DNA of 21,235 nt from Chara braunii (Eukaryota > Streptophyta > Charophyceae > Charales > Characeae), in the NCBI GenBank assembly GCA_003427395.1, contig BFEA01000287.1, positions 108,739 to 129,973 on the forward strand. Direction: 5' to 3'. Below are positions 8,553 through 18,211 of this stretch, in pieces. The position numbers were made by a program, and so were the translations under genes. The notes under the pieces are model-generated. The model saw only the letters and a program-made list of their open reading frames with translations. It was not told where the DNA came from and did no database searches. Position 1 is the stretch's first letter. Every line of letters starts with the position of its first letter.

Positions 8553-9544
8553 TGTGCGAGGATCTGGGTCCTCGGCAGGCCTGAAGGGCCCCTGTTGTAA
8601 GAGTGCCCGCCCTAAGTGAAGGCGGGCCTAACATATCACAAGAGGCCCTCGACTGTCAAATTCATATTTGGGGTCCAGGCAGTTGCGACGCGTCAGTTGG
8701 TTGAGAGGAACCCAGGCCGAGCAACAAAGACATTTCTACGGCCTTCTGGGCCTTTCCAAAGAATGCAGGCCCTGGGCGAGAATCGCAGCATCATACACTG
8801 ACAGTTGGGAGGCCCAACCGCAAGAGGCCCAGTAGCTGCACACAAGCACAGCATCCTGGGGCCTACTGGAAGCTTCTGGGCCCAGGCCCAACCCAGCCAG
8901 GCTGCGTGAGCAGGCCAGCTCTTTCCATATAGGGAAGAGCTCTCCCCGGCCAGCCTCATTCGGGCACTTGCTGGCTGGTGGCAGCACTGCTGGACCGATA
9001 GTTCGCGTGCTGGCTGCTAGCATTGGAGCAAGAGGCTGCGCACGTGCGGTCGTGTGGTGAAGCAGGGCTCTGCTAAGGGCAGCGCCATAGCCCAGCCTCC
9101 ATAGCTGGCTGTGGGCTTGGACATACAGTGAGGCGCAGGGGTGGTCTTCGGGTGTACAACAAAGGGAGACGTGGGAGAGAGAAGGATGATGATGATGATG
9201 ATGTGAGGGCACATACCTGGTATTGGCGATGGTTCTGCATGGGCGACATCTTCAAGTACTTCGGGTGCTGCTGACGTCAACAGTTGCATTGTCAATTAGT
9301 AGGCTAGTAGTAGCTGTGTAGGGAGTAGGCTGGGCGCCGAGTGCCAGGTAGGGAGATAGAGACTGGATACATATGTTGGTGGTGGCGAGAGCAAGCTCTC
9401 ATTGACATTGACTTTCAGTGCTACAATTCTCCATTGGTGTTATATTGGTGCAATGCTGTTTCCTGAACACTTTGTTACGATTTGGCTTTCAATGTGATTG
9501 TGCAATCTGAATATTGTCATCTCGCTTCTGTTCATTTTCTTGCA
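8553..9544 (+). repeat. 5' LTR of element B
   Basis: Starts near TGTGCGAGGATC and ends CTTGCA just before the primer site, about 990 bp. It aligns with the LTR of A only in blocks. The best is 8602-8625, identical over 24 bp and containing the inverted pair GCCCGCC/GGCGGGC around CTAAGTGAA. Other visible features are eight TGGGCC/TGGGCT sites counting both strands, a hairpin AGCTCTTTCC/GGGAAGAGCT at 8917-8941, two CCATAGC heptamers (9085-9091, 9099-9105), a (GAT)n tract near 9186-9203 and a short hairpin GAGAGC/GCTCTC near 9388. The start may be off by a few bases. Confidence 0.82.
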
Positions 9545-9547
9545 ATT

Positions 9548-9559
9548 TGGTATCGGAGC
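9548..9559 (+). other. Primer binding site, element B (initiator Met tRNA, one mismatch)
   Basis: Reads TGGTATCGGAGC, one base (A to G) away from the plant initiator Met primer site TGGTATCAGAGC, and is followed by TGGTTC as in element A. It lies three bases after the LTR end. The mismatch could be decay or a tRNA variant. Confidence 0.92.
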
Positions 9560-10133
9560 TGGTTCCAACTGCGCTCATTGGTTCTTCGCATTAGCTGTTT
9601 GGTGCTTTGCATGAGGTGTGGGGCAGTGATAAGGCTTGGGCGTTGAACGTAAGGCGGCCCAGGGTCGTGTGGGCGNGCCAGGAAGCTATGTGGTGACATT
9701 AGGGGTATATGCTGGATGATGAGAGCTCGCTGATGTGGCATTTAAGCCGAGGTGGAACTGCATTCTGCTGTGGGTTGTGCTGAGGCAAAGACCGGTCATC
9801 TTAAATGCACATCAGGTTGCCGGTGAGAAATCTGTGGTTGGGGGCAGCATTATGAGGTACGTTGTTTCCTTCCTTGTCTACCCTCTTCATTGCTTCTTAT
9901 CGTGAGGAAGTGAGTTCTGTCTTGAGAGTCCTCTCAATGTGAGGTGTGGCGAGCGCTAAACCTTGAGAGTCGACATTCTTCCTGGGCAGCAAGGTGGTGG
10001 GAGACGGGCGATGCCTCTGAAGGGCCCTGGACGAAGCACTCGGGTCACGGTCACCATGCCCTTTGAACAGACGCTTACCAGACCGTCTCTAAATATTTCT
10101 GGCGGGGACTCGGTGTTGATTCTGGCTGTGATC

Positions 10134-10191
10134 GACGTTAAATAATTCCTGAGGAGTTACGGGGGATCTCCTTAGATGCCTCCTGATCAGC
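10134..10191 (+). other. 58-nt leader block shared with element C
   Basis: This block in B matches 17152-17209 (minus strand) in C with five mismatches in 58, no gaps, and the same sense orientation. It contains GAGGAGTTA and GGGGGATCTCCTTA, so AGGAG can pair with CTCCT, and ends CCTCCTGATCAGC. The LTRs of the two elements are not similar, so the block stands out. Confidence 0.85.
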
Positions 10192-10429
10192 CAGATCAAA
10201 CTGGGTCTAAGGCTCGTTGGATGCGAGGATAAATAATGTGCAGGGGCTGGCAGGTTCGGCGTTGACTTGGGGCACAGGGGTGGGCCGGATTGCACACCTT
10301 TAGACACGCTGCTCAACCAGATGCTCAGGGCGTCGACACAAAGAGACAACTCAAGAAGGACACAGGGAGAGGGGGGATTCCGGCAACTGTTCGCTGTAGC
10401 ATTAATTAGATAAACAGCCATTCAGCATA

Positions 10430-10433
10430 CATC
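10430..10433. repeat. Target site duplication of element C, left copy
   Basis: CATC directly adjoins the left LTR end of C and is matched by CATC at 19194-19197 next to the right LTR. Four bases is within the usual 4-6 bp for this class of integrase. Confidence 0.8.
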
Positions 10434-11406
10434 TGCAATCAGACTCGCATTCATTCACACTTCACACGTATGCAAACAGGTTGCTCAGCAAACTGGCGCC
10501 AGGCGCCCACTCAAAACTCAGAGATATAGTACCAAGAACACACTCAGATACAGGTTCACTTCACATGGCTATGGCGGTTCATCGTCTGAACAACTCTCTG
10601 TTCGGTACTACCTCAACACTGCTGTTCGCATACAGGATCACCCTGGATACCCCACACGCAACACTTTGTACCCTGGCGCACACACTCGTACACACCTACA
10701 GCTATGGCGGCTATGGCCGCTTCTACCCTATCGCTATGGCTAACTCCTCCTCGCCCTCTTCGTCCTCGGGCTCACTGCAGACCACCTCGCACAAGTCACT
10801 ATGGCAGCGCTTCCGCATGGCTTCCGCAGGAATGAATGAATGGCTGGACGCTGCCCTTTGATTTATACTTTTGTAGCTTGCTGGTCTGGCCCTTTTTCCC
10901 ACCAGCCCATTGTGCACCAGTCCCGTATGGTACTCGCTGGACTGGACTGGGACTGACTGGACCCTACCGCTGACTGCATGGGGTTGGACCGCAACCTCAC
11001 TGCAGTTGCATTGCCAACGCACTGTGGTTGGCTCCACCACTTGCCCACTTGCTTCTACCTACGTGAGCCTACTCCGAAAGGCCACTTCCGGAAGTCTGTA
11101 GACTTCGCCTTTCGGTACTGTTGCAGCTACGACCTTGACCTTTCAGGACTGTAGCAGCAACCTTGACTCTTCGGACAGGCTACAGCTACGACTTCTAGAA
11201 CTCACTAGGACTCCTATCCGACATGTCTACAGATCGAACCCCTACCCCTACACTGACCTACGACGGACAACAACAACTGTCAAAACACAGGTCACGGGTT
11301 CAAACACTCGGGGTCAACACAGATACTGTACACAGGTAAGGTGAAAACTAGGGATCAAGCCCCGGGGATCTGCACTCGCTACTGCTGACAGGTGAAAACC
11401 GTTTCA
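10434..11406 (-). repeat. 3' LTR of element C
   Basis: In sense orientation it begins TGAAACGGTTTTCAC (11406) and ends TTGCA (10434). It matches 18225-19193 along its length with roughly 40-50 substitutions by eye, mostly transitions, plus a few small indels (notably near 11093-11100 and 11150). The terminal TG...CA and the short inverted GTGAAA/TTTCAC at its start are visible. A TATA box is at 10861-10867. Confidence 0.95.
10861..10867 (-). promoter_or_regulatory. TATA box in 3' LTR of element C
   Basis: The minus strand reads TATAAAT in the context AGTATAAATC, the same as in the 5' LTR copy at 18652-18658. It is conserved between the copies. Confidence 0.6.
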
Positions 11407-11414
11407 CTCCCGCC
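11407..11414 (-). other. Candidate polypurine tract of element C
   Basis: The minus strand reads GGCGGGAG directly before the 3' LTR start TGAAACGG. Position is right for the plus-strand primer, but one C interrupts the purines and the tract is short, so it may be degraded. Confidence 0.5.
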
Positions 11415-11444
11415 GGCCTAAATTTGAGGTCCTCCGAGAATAAC

Positions 11445-11697
11445 TCAGTCCAAGGTAGGACCTTTTCCTTTCTTATCTCTCTCATAGGCTTTAACTATGT
11501 CGGGATCTGTTTCTAGAAGTTCAATTCTCGTAAACCAGCGGTCGTCTTCTGGTTCTTGATATGCAAACCTGACTTTATATTGTTTTTGTGGACGACCTCT
11601 ACCTCCAGTCCTAAAGACATCTTCTCCCACTATGCCGTCAATGTCGTACCTGCCATCCATATCCGAAGGGAATCATGGATCTTCGTGATGGAAACTG
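11445..11697 (-). pseudogene. Element C chromodomain, end of polyprotein (out of frame)
   Basis: The minus strand gives YDIDGIVGEDVFRTGGRGRP, then KQYKVRFAYQEPEDDRWFTR and IELLETDPDIVKAYE, ending GPTLD and a stop at 11445. The pattern (D-x-I-x-x-I-hydrophobic, then K-x-Y-x-V-R-F/W, then a W followed by an acidic helix) is that of retrotransposon chromodomains, which direct integration towards modified chromatin. It is one frame step (+1) away from the integrase C-terminus and a TGA lies just upstream in its own frame, where CGA (Arg) would fit. It ends about 40 bp before the 3' LTR. Confidence 0.8.
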
Positions 11698-11994
11698 GTC
11701 ACTCGTTGTGCAGGGTAACAACTTTGACACATGGAACACTGGGTAGGTGTGGAGGTGTGCTGGAATCTCTATCGTATAGGACGGCCCATCCTCTCCGCCC
11801 TTGACTTCTAGAACTGGCCACGGTCCTCTATATGCGGGGAGTAACTTTTGCGAGATGTTCTCCTCAGGAGCAAACTCTTTAGACTTGACCCAGACTAAGT
11901 CGCCTACTTGAAATTGTGACGGGCGACTGTGCTTGTTAGCTTGCTCTATCATCCTGTGTTGGGTCTTCCTGAGGTTCTCTACTATTGTAGCCAA
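11638..11994 (-). pseudogene. Element C integrase C-terminal domain
   Basis: An open frame in the same phase as pol, separated from the upstream part only by TAG at 11995-11997. It shows the SQFQVGDLVWVKSKEF strand, KLLPAYRGPWPVLEVKG (the GPY/F-like module) and YPVFHVSKLLP, the usual link to the chromodomain. After that the frame runs out into SRRSMIPFGYGW and stops at 11638, because of a frame change near 11700. The opening residue in the frame is TTG, so this is a continuation, not a start. Confidence 0.88.
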
Positions 11995-12312
11995 CTATTT
12001 CTCATGCTGTAACGCGAACTCCCTTGTACCGGGCGGTAGCCTATAAATCGGATCCCGGTTAAGTCCTTCAAAGGGTCTACGCGGCTTGAAAGACTTATGC
12101 AACTCGTTGGGAGTGCGACAGAAAGATAGGTGTACGCTGTTATTGTAGGCGCTGGCTACCTTTGGGAGCATCTCATCCCAGTTAACTTGATCAAGTCTAA
12201 TGTACATCCTCAGAACTTGCTGCAGGATCTTGTTCATCTGTTCAGTCTGACTGTTGGTCTCCGGATGACGGGCAGATGACATTAACAACTTAGAGCCATA
12301 GACTCTCATCAA
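11995..12312 (-). pseudogene. Element C integrase catalytic core, second half
   Basis: In phase with the main pol frame, after TAG at 12316-12318. It carries SSARHPETNSQTEQMNKILQ, whose Glu is the third acidic residue of the D,D(35)E integrase centre, then a helix-rich segment (LRMYIRLDQVNWDEMLPKVA). It ends in REFALQHEK followed by TAG. Both flanking stops replace a codon that would be CAG (Gln) by one C to T change. Confidence 0.9.
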
Positions 12313-12315
12313 TTC

Positions 12316-15147
12316 CTACCAGTTTTGACTGGTGAACCGGGTGTCTCTATCACTAACTATAGACAATGGGACCCCAAGCTCACTGACCCAATGATCAAAA
12401 AACTTTTGAATCACTAATTCTGTACGTGCCTCAGAAGGCAAAGGAATAAAGACTGCATACTTGCTAAATCTATCTATTACGACCATGACTTGGCTCTTGC
12501 CGTGCCTACTCTTGACGCCAGTATCCATAAAGTCAATGGATACTGAATCTCCTGGCTGGTCAAGAATAGGCAAGGGTCTGAGAAGACCTGGAGGGGCACG
12601 CGTGGTGGTCTTGTTCCTCTGACAGACCTTACAACTGCGAACGTACTCTATGCAGTCGGCCTTCATACCGGGCCAGGTGTACACGTGCATTAGGTTGGCT
12701 AAAGTCTTTTGCCAACCAAAGTGTCCCTTTGTATCGTGACATTCCCCTAGGATCAAACTACGGATCTCTTCACTGTTGGGAATGCACAATCGATCAAATA
12801 CATTAGTCTTCTCGAACAACAGTCCATCAGTAGTGCGGTAGTCCGGTTCAGACTCTGGGGCCTCCTTCACTCTCCTGAGGAGGTCACCATAGATAGGGTC
12901 CTGCGCATAGACCTCTCTAACTTTCTGCTGCAGGTCTCCCCCTATATCTAGATAACGAACTATTGCCCCAAAGTAGTCCGCTCTCCTACTCAGAGCGTCC
13001 GCAACTACATTATATTTCCCTTTTATTGGCTTGAGCTCAAAATCGTATTGGTCTATCTCGGCGGCCCACCTAGTATGCTTAGGTGTCATCTTAGCACGCG
13101 TCTTCAGCCACCTTAATGTCTCGTGGTCCGAATAGACTTTGAAGTGCCTCCCAAGCAAGTAGTGCTTTCGGTGCTCTAATGCTTGCCTGAGAGCGTAGAG
13201 TTCCCTCTCATAAGTTGATGTCGCTACCTTCTCTGAAGCCATCCTAACAGACATGAACACTACGTGTATATAACCATTGCCATCGTCTTGCTGTAGGACA
13301 ACACCTATGCCATATTGACTCGCGTCCGTGGTAACGACAAAGGGTAGAGACGGATCGACTACTTTTAGGACTGGATACTCTATCAATGCTTGTTTCAGCT
13401 TCTTCATTGCAGACGTGCAGTCCTTGTCCCACTTCCAGATTGTTTCTTTCTTTCTGCGAAGGGGGGCAGCGATTGTGGAGAAGTTCCTCACGAACTTCCT
13501 ATAATAGTTTGCTAGGCCTAGGAACAACCGCAACTCTGTCAACGTGCGGGGTGTAGGCCAATCTCGTATCGCTGCGATTTTACTATCTTCGGGTTTTATT
13601 CCGTCTCCGTCTAAGACGTGGCCCAAGTACAAAACTTGGGTCTTTGCCCACTCACACTTCTTCGCATTGATCTTGAAGTTAGCTTCTCTTAGCTTTTCCA
13701 AGACCTCCCTCAGATGGCCCTCATGCTCCTGGAGGGACTTACTGAACACTAAAATGTCGTCTAGGTATACTACGACAAACCTATCTAACCATGGCCTAAA
13801 GAGATCGTTCATGCAACACTGAAATGTTGCAGGCGCATTGGTTAGTCCAAAGGGCATCACTATAAATTCATAATGCCCATACCTAGTCAGAAAAGCGGTC
13901 TTGTGTTGATCATCAGGATGAACTTCTATCCGATGATCTCCGGACTTCAAGTCTATCTTCGAAAAATACTTACACCCCTGCACCCGATCTAATAGGCCAT
14001 CTATTCGGGGCAGTGGCTCTGCATTCTTCACTGTGATGGCATTGAGACCCCTATAGTCTATACGTAGTCTCAACTCTCCCTCCTTTTTGGGGACGAATAG
14101 GACATGTGCTCCAAATGGAGACGAACTGGGGCTAATCCAACCCTTCTCTAAGAGCTCGTCTAACTGCTTGCGAAGCTCTTCCAGTTCCCACGGGGACATC
14201 CTATACACACCTCCCTTAGGAGTCTTGCTGCCCGACTCAATCTCAATGCGATGCTGGATCGGTCGCGGAACTACTCCTATCGGCGACTGAACTAAATCCT
14301 TATATCTTTCCAGCAGTTTGGCGATTGCGGGGTCTGTGGGTTTCTCTTCCGTAGGCTCAGTAATTGGCCTGGCATAGGCCACGAAAACCTGTTCCTCTAG
14401 CTGCTCCTTCCTAACCATTCGTGCAAATGCAGGAGCGCTAAGGCAGCAATGTGCCAGGGAGTCATCTACTCCTGACACATGGAACAGGCGGGCAGTCTTG
14501 ACTCCGCCTGACGGGCTAGGGAGCCTACACTCGTGCTTTCTCAAATGTAGTGTGGCCCCTGCTACCTCTCCCCAATCCATTCCTAGGACTATATCAAACG
14601 GGAGGTTATCTTCAACGAGGAGAGTCAGGGAGTGGAGGACCTTCTCCACCTTCCCATTCTTCTCTAGGCAGAAGTAAGCCTGGACTCCCTCTACGTAATC
14701 CTCGACTCGCATAGTGCGGTTGTCTGCGAGGATATTGACTACAGGGTCTGCCAATTTTTGGACCTTTAATTGCAACTTCAGCTTTTGCTGCGCCCTCCTA
14801 CTAATATAACTGCGAGTGGCTCCACTATCCACTAAGGCGCCAGCTTGGCCTCTAAAGATCTTTGTATCTACTAGTATAAGTTGCCCCCTATTCTCTTTCT
14901 TCATCTTGGCCCAGGCAGGCATTCTCTCCTTTAACTCTTCTGCCACGCCTGTGAGGGAAGTGCCTAGAGACACTCTAACGCATGCAATCTTTGGGCAGCT
15001 ATCTAGGCACCGACCTGCAACTTCTGCCATGGGCTCATGTGGTTTGGGAGATTCGTGCTGACTTGCTGACTTATCTTCACATGGCCCTGGGGTAGGGGCA
15101 GTTGCTACCCCTACCGGCGGCTGCCTTTTGACTCTTGGGCAGCCCAC
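12316..15147 (-). pseudogene. Element C pol: protease, reverse transcriptase, RNase H, integrase N-terminal half
   Basis: A 943-codon open frame. Residues about 100-195 are an aspartic protease with intact DSG (ALVDSGATRSY, 107-109) and the LPFDIVLGMDW segment. RT follows at about 300-560, with KIDLKSG near 398, VMPFGLTNAPATF at 430-442 and YLDD at 461-464. RNase H is at about 603-720, with Asp608, Glu648, Asp674 and Asp717. The integrase zinc domain has His804, His809, Cys839 and Cys842, and catalytic Asp872 and Asp933 are present. It stops at FTSQNW by TAG. The first codon is GTG and is not a true start: pol is entered from gag within 15112-15160, where one base must be gained to keep frame. 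Domains to this point look well conserved, so decay is recent relative to A. Confidence 0.93.
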
Positions 15148-17036
15148 TGGGCTTCTCTATACTTAGGACAATATTTAATAATGTGGCCAGGGTCACCACA
15201 ATATATGCACTGTCCCTGGTCAACACGTTGTTGCCATAAGCGTTGGTCCAAGCCCAGATCTTCCTAGGGCATGCCCTGGGGCAGCCCCAGGTGCCAACCA
15301 CCTCTCCAGGAGGACGACCTGTTCCCCCTGCGTGGTGACCAATTTTCTCTACCAGGAGACCGATTTCCAGAACGGTTTTGCGGGGGACCTTGACCCCTAC
15401 CTACCGCTTGGCGGTTTCCTCCTTTACCGCCAACCCCCTGGCCTGGCCCCTTTGGCCCTAACCTCTTCCTCCTCCTTGCTGCCTCCCTCCAGTCGCGACA
15501 GCAGCGTAAGTCCTCCCTTGCCCTTCGCTACTGCCCTTATCCTCAAGCCCCCACTCGACCTGTTCGTAGGGAACTTCTTTGACACCACCTTTGTCTAGGG
15601 TAAGGATCAGACGATCCTTTGTCTTAACTTGACCAGAGATGGTGCGGCCCTTCCACTTTTTCCCCTTGTCTAGGTCCTTGTGCCAGAAAGTGGAGACTGA
15701 CATGGACCGCGCTTCAAACGCCACCACTTCCCTGCTCAGGGCGTCATAGGTCATGGTGGGTTGCTGGCTCTTCTCAAAGAAGTGCCCTCGCAGCGATTCG
15801 GGCATAGCCCGGTAGAAGAGGTTGACCAACTGGGTCTCGGTGACCCCGTGGTCAGGGATTGCAATCAACTCATCCATTACACCTTTGAGTGCCTTGGCAC
15901 TCTTCCACTGACTCGAATGGATGGTTTGCAAACGATCGGAGGCTTTAACACTACGCGCAACATCTGCGAACCGCTCACGCAATAATTTCAGAAAGTCACT
16001 AAGGGGAGTGAACGCAAAGTACGCAACGACATCATTATTGCAGTTAGCGGCATGGATGGTGATTAGGACGTGCTCATCTGGGGAAACTTTCTGCAGGTGC
16101 ACGTAGGTCTTAACATTCGCTTCCCAGTTGTCAAAGTTCTCTTCCTTCTTCCCACTGTAGGAATCAGGAAATTTGACCTTGACCGGCTCCCTACGGGGAC
16201 GTACTTCCTCCCCTTTGGGAGCGGTTAGTCTGGCGCCCTCAATGGCGCCAGTGCAATAGCGCTTTGTCCCTTCGAGACGGGCCCTCACCTCGGTGCCCAC
16301 CTGCGTGCCAATTCACGTGCAAAGTCCCTGAGCCCCAATCGTATAGAACGCACGGCAATATCCTGGCTTCTACCAAATAGAAATTGCTCTTCCTGGACCC
16401 GTGCCAGGCGCTCTATATTCTTCGCCATAATTTCCATCTTCCCCAATAAATCTACCTGTACCGTCATCTGATCTCTCTGCTTCTTTATCTCCTCTAATTC
16501 TTTTGCCGCCTGGCTGGCGGCCTCCATCCTTCTTTTCCTTTCCCTGGTGAGGCGAAACTTCCACTCCATCCTTTTCTCATCCTCCAACACCTGGCGCTTG
16601 AGTGGGTCTTCTTCAGCCTCCCATTCTCTCAAGGCCGCCTCCTGCTCGTCCCTGGGCACATACATCAACGCCTCCTCGTCTTCTCCCAGGGTTAGTCCCG
16701 CAACCCATTTTGTAATCCTCTTCTCCAATTGATCCTCTTTACACTGGATTCTCCTCTGTCTCCTGCCCTTCGCCTTTCCAGTGGTTGTTGTTGTTCTTCT
16801 TCTTCCTCTTCCACCGCCTTCAACTTCTCTTCTTCTTCTTTCCTTAGCCTCTCCTTCTCTCTGGCCATCTCTTCCTCAATCTTTTTCAGCTTGGCCGCCT
16901 GCTCTTCTAACAAGGCCTTCTCCTTGGCCTCCTTACTTTCTCTTCTCTCCTTCACGGCGGCGACGACCTTTGCTTTCTGTTCGGGCGTGTAGGGGGTGGT
17001 ACGACGGTTCCACTCCTCACCACTTAGACTCTCCCC
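15111..17036 (-). pseudogene. Element C gag (coiled-coil matrix, capsid, zinc knuckle), broken
   Basis: Read on the minus strand in successive phases. From 17036 to about 16710: EEWNRRTTPYTPEQKAK, then a Glu/Lys-rich coiled coil (AREKERLRKEEEEKLKAVEE). From about 16725 to 16303: EKRITKWVAGLTLGEDEEAL, REWEAEEDPLKRQ and a second helix-rich part. From about 16300 to 15470: capsid, with VKVKFPDSYSGKKEENFDNW and LVNLFYRAMPESLRGHFFEK. From about 15470 to 15111: Gly/Arg/Gln-rich tail and zinc knuckle. Each change is a net loss of one base; a TAG lies at 15264-15266. No ATG is left at the front; a TAG lies just upstream (17037-17039). The long acidic coiled coil is typical of this Gag type as I remember it from charophyte elements. 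Confidence 0.88.
15168..15209 (-). other. Zinc knuckle (CCHC) of element C gag
   Basis: The minus strand reads CIYCGDPGHIIKYC, exact CX2CX4HX4C spacing, in the phase used by the Gly-rich gag tail. All metal ligands are intact. It lies 55 bp before the end of the gag frame. Confidence 0.94.
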
Positions 17037-17151
17037 CTAACTGACAAGACCTACTGACTCGATCTATGGACCACAGGATCCGTAGAGAACCCTATCAGCT
17101 ATGGTCTCTAGCCTAGACAGTAATACTACAACCGTCACTACAAAACCTGTT

Positions 17152-17209
17152 GCTGACCAGGAGGCATTTAAGGAGATCCCCCTTAACTCCTCAAGAATTC
17201 TTTAACGTC
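17152..17209 (-). other. 58-nt leader block shared with element B
   Basis: Sense (minus) strand matches 10134-10191 of element B at 53 of 58 positions without gaps, including GAGGAGTTA, GGGGGATCTCCTTA and TGCCTCCTG. Flanking leader sequence is only loosely similar. Confidence 0.85.
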
Positions 17210-17605
17210 GCAGACAGGACGACCGGTCAGCAGGTTCTCTCAATACTTAGACGGCCCGTTGTGCAGCCCACAACTCTGATTTCGGGCCTACCGTGCCACA
17301 CCGAGCAGCCCGCCGGTCAGTACTGGTCCTTGGGAGGATTCGTGTCCTCCGGGACAGTCGTGTCGTCAGACACAGTCTTTAGCCCTACTCAGCCCGGCAG
17401 GGGTTTGGTCAACGAGGCCCTATCCTTCATACACAGAGTCCCATCACCTGGACAGAAGAGACTCAATGCAGAAAGAAGAGACAGACAGACTCAGACTCAG
17501 CAAGTACCATAGGGTGAGTGCACATCCGTAGGGCAAGGGGATAGGCTAAGGGCTTGGCGAGATTATACCAACTCCAGCTTGGTCAAAGTTGCGGTCAGCA
17601 GCTCC

Positions 17606-17698
17606 GGTCAATGCCTTGGGCAACGCTCTGGTCAATGCCCAGTCAACCCTCTGGTCAACTCCCAGTCAACCCTCTGGTCAATGCTTGGTCAACCCTCC
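17606..17698. repeat. 23-bp tandem repeat, about four units
   Basis: Units begin GGTCAA at 17606 (24 bp, divergent), 17630, 17653 and 17676 (23 bp each) and follow the pattern GGTCAAtgCccaGTCAACCCTCt. They lie in the leader of element C. Confidence 0.85.
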
Positions 17699-17764
17699 GT
17701 CGGCTATGGCTGCCAGCACCTTCTTCCTCGCCAACCTTCAATCTCTTTCCTCCTCCTTCGCCTG

Positions 17765-17776
17765 TCTTCTTCCTCC

Positions 17777-17811
<35 letters not shown>

Positions 17812-17818
17812 CCCCCCC
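17765..17818. repeat. 54-nt homopyrimidine tract including T28C7
   Basis: Uninterrupted pyrimidines on the plus strand, ending in 28 T then 7 C. In the sense direction of element C this is G7A28 followed by mixed purines. Length of the T run may be affected by sequencing slippage. Confidence 0.9.
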
Positions 17819-18014
17819 GGCTATGTCTGTCTTCCACTTCGTTAGCTCTCCTTCCTTCTCAACTTCACCCTCGTCTCTCCTCCGTGCCCCGAGCTCCGTG
17901 GCTATGGCCGCTACTCTGTCTTGGACCGCACAACCAGTCTTGGATCACTCAACTCTCTCTCTCTTCGATGATGTCTTCAGCGCAGGTGTGTGATGAACCA
18001 ATCTTGTATCGCTC

Positions 18015-18018
<4 letters not shown>

Positions 18019-18064
<46 letters not shown>
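18019..18064. repeat. (CT)n microsatellite
   Basis: About 23 CT units in the leader of element C, 150 bp from the primer site. Confidence 0.97.
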
Positions 18065-18067
<3 letters not shown>

Positions 18068-18211
18068 TCGTCATTGTCTTTTGTGTAGGTACGCGTCACT
18101 TCCTTCCGCAGCGCAGCTATGGCGGACCTCTTCTTCACGGTGGCGCACTCCAGCTATGGCGCCGTCTCTCTCCTGCTACAACGGCGATGGCGCGTGAGAT
18201 AGCGGGTACCA

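Larger units (their letters stand above)
9560..10433 (+). other. Element B leader, first part, up to the insertion site of element C
   Basis: Non-coding leader aligning with A's leader. Identical islands are at 9822-9847 (26 nt), 10013-10035 (23 nt) and 10270-10287 (18 nt). A stretch around 10105-10210 is absent from A but present in the leader of C (see the 58-nt block at 10134-10191). One N is at 9676. The leader is interrupted at 10433/10434 by element C and resumes at 19198. Confidence 0.75.
17037..18211 (-). other. Element C 5' leader
   Basis: About 1.17 kb between primer site and gag. It contains the 58-nt block shared with B (17152-17209), 23-bp tandem repeats (17606-17698), a 54-nt pyrimidine tract on the plus strand with T28C7 (17765-17818), a (CT)n microsatellite (18019-18064) and five GCTATGG heptamers (plus strand). 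Long plus-strand open frames such as 17554-18534 are by-products of these low-complexity tracts and are not called. Confidence 0.75.

Noticed and set aside
8553-9544. LTR B as the 3' LTR or a solo LTR of element A
   Set aside because: It is on the opposite strand and is followed by its own primer site and leader, so it is the 5' LTR of a second element.
15077-15160. Programmed -1 frameshift between gag and pol of element C
   Set aside because: The phase change is -1 but no standard slippery heptamer is visible in the overlap; TCAAAAGG is not of the X XXY YYZ form in the gag phase. A lost A in the homopolymer explains it more simply.
11995-15266. TAG stops in element C as programmed readthrough
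   Set aside because: Three TAGs fall within gag and within the integrase domain, not at a gag/pol border, and frame changes elsewhere show general decay.
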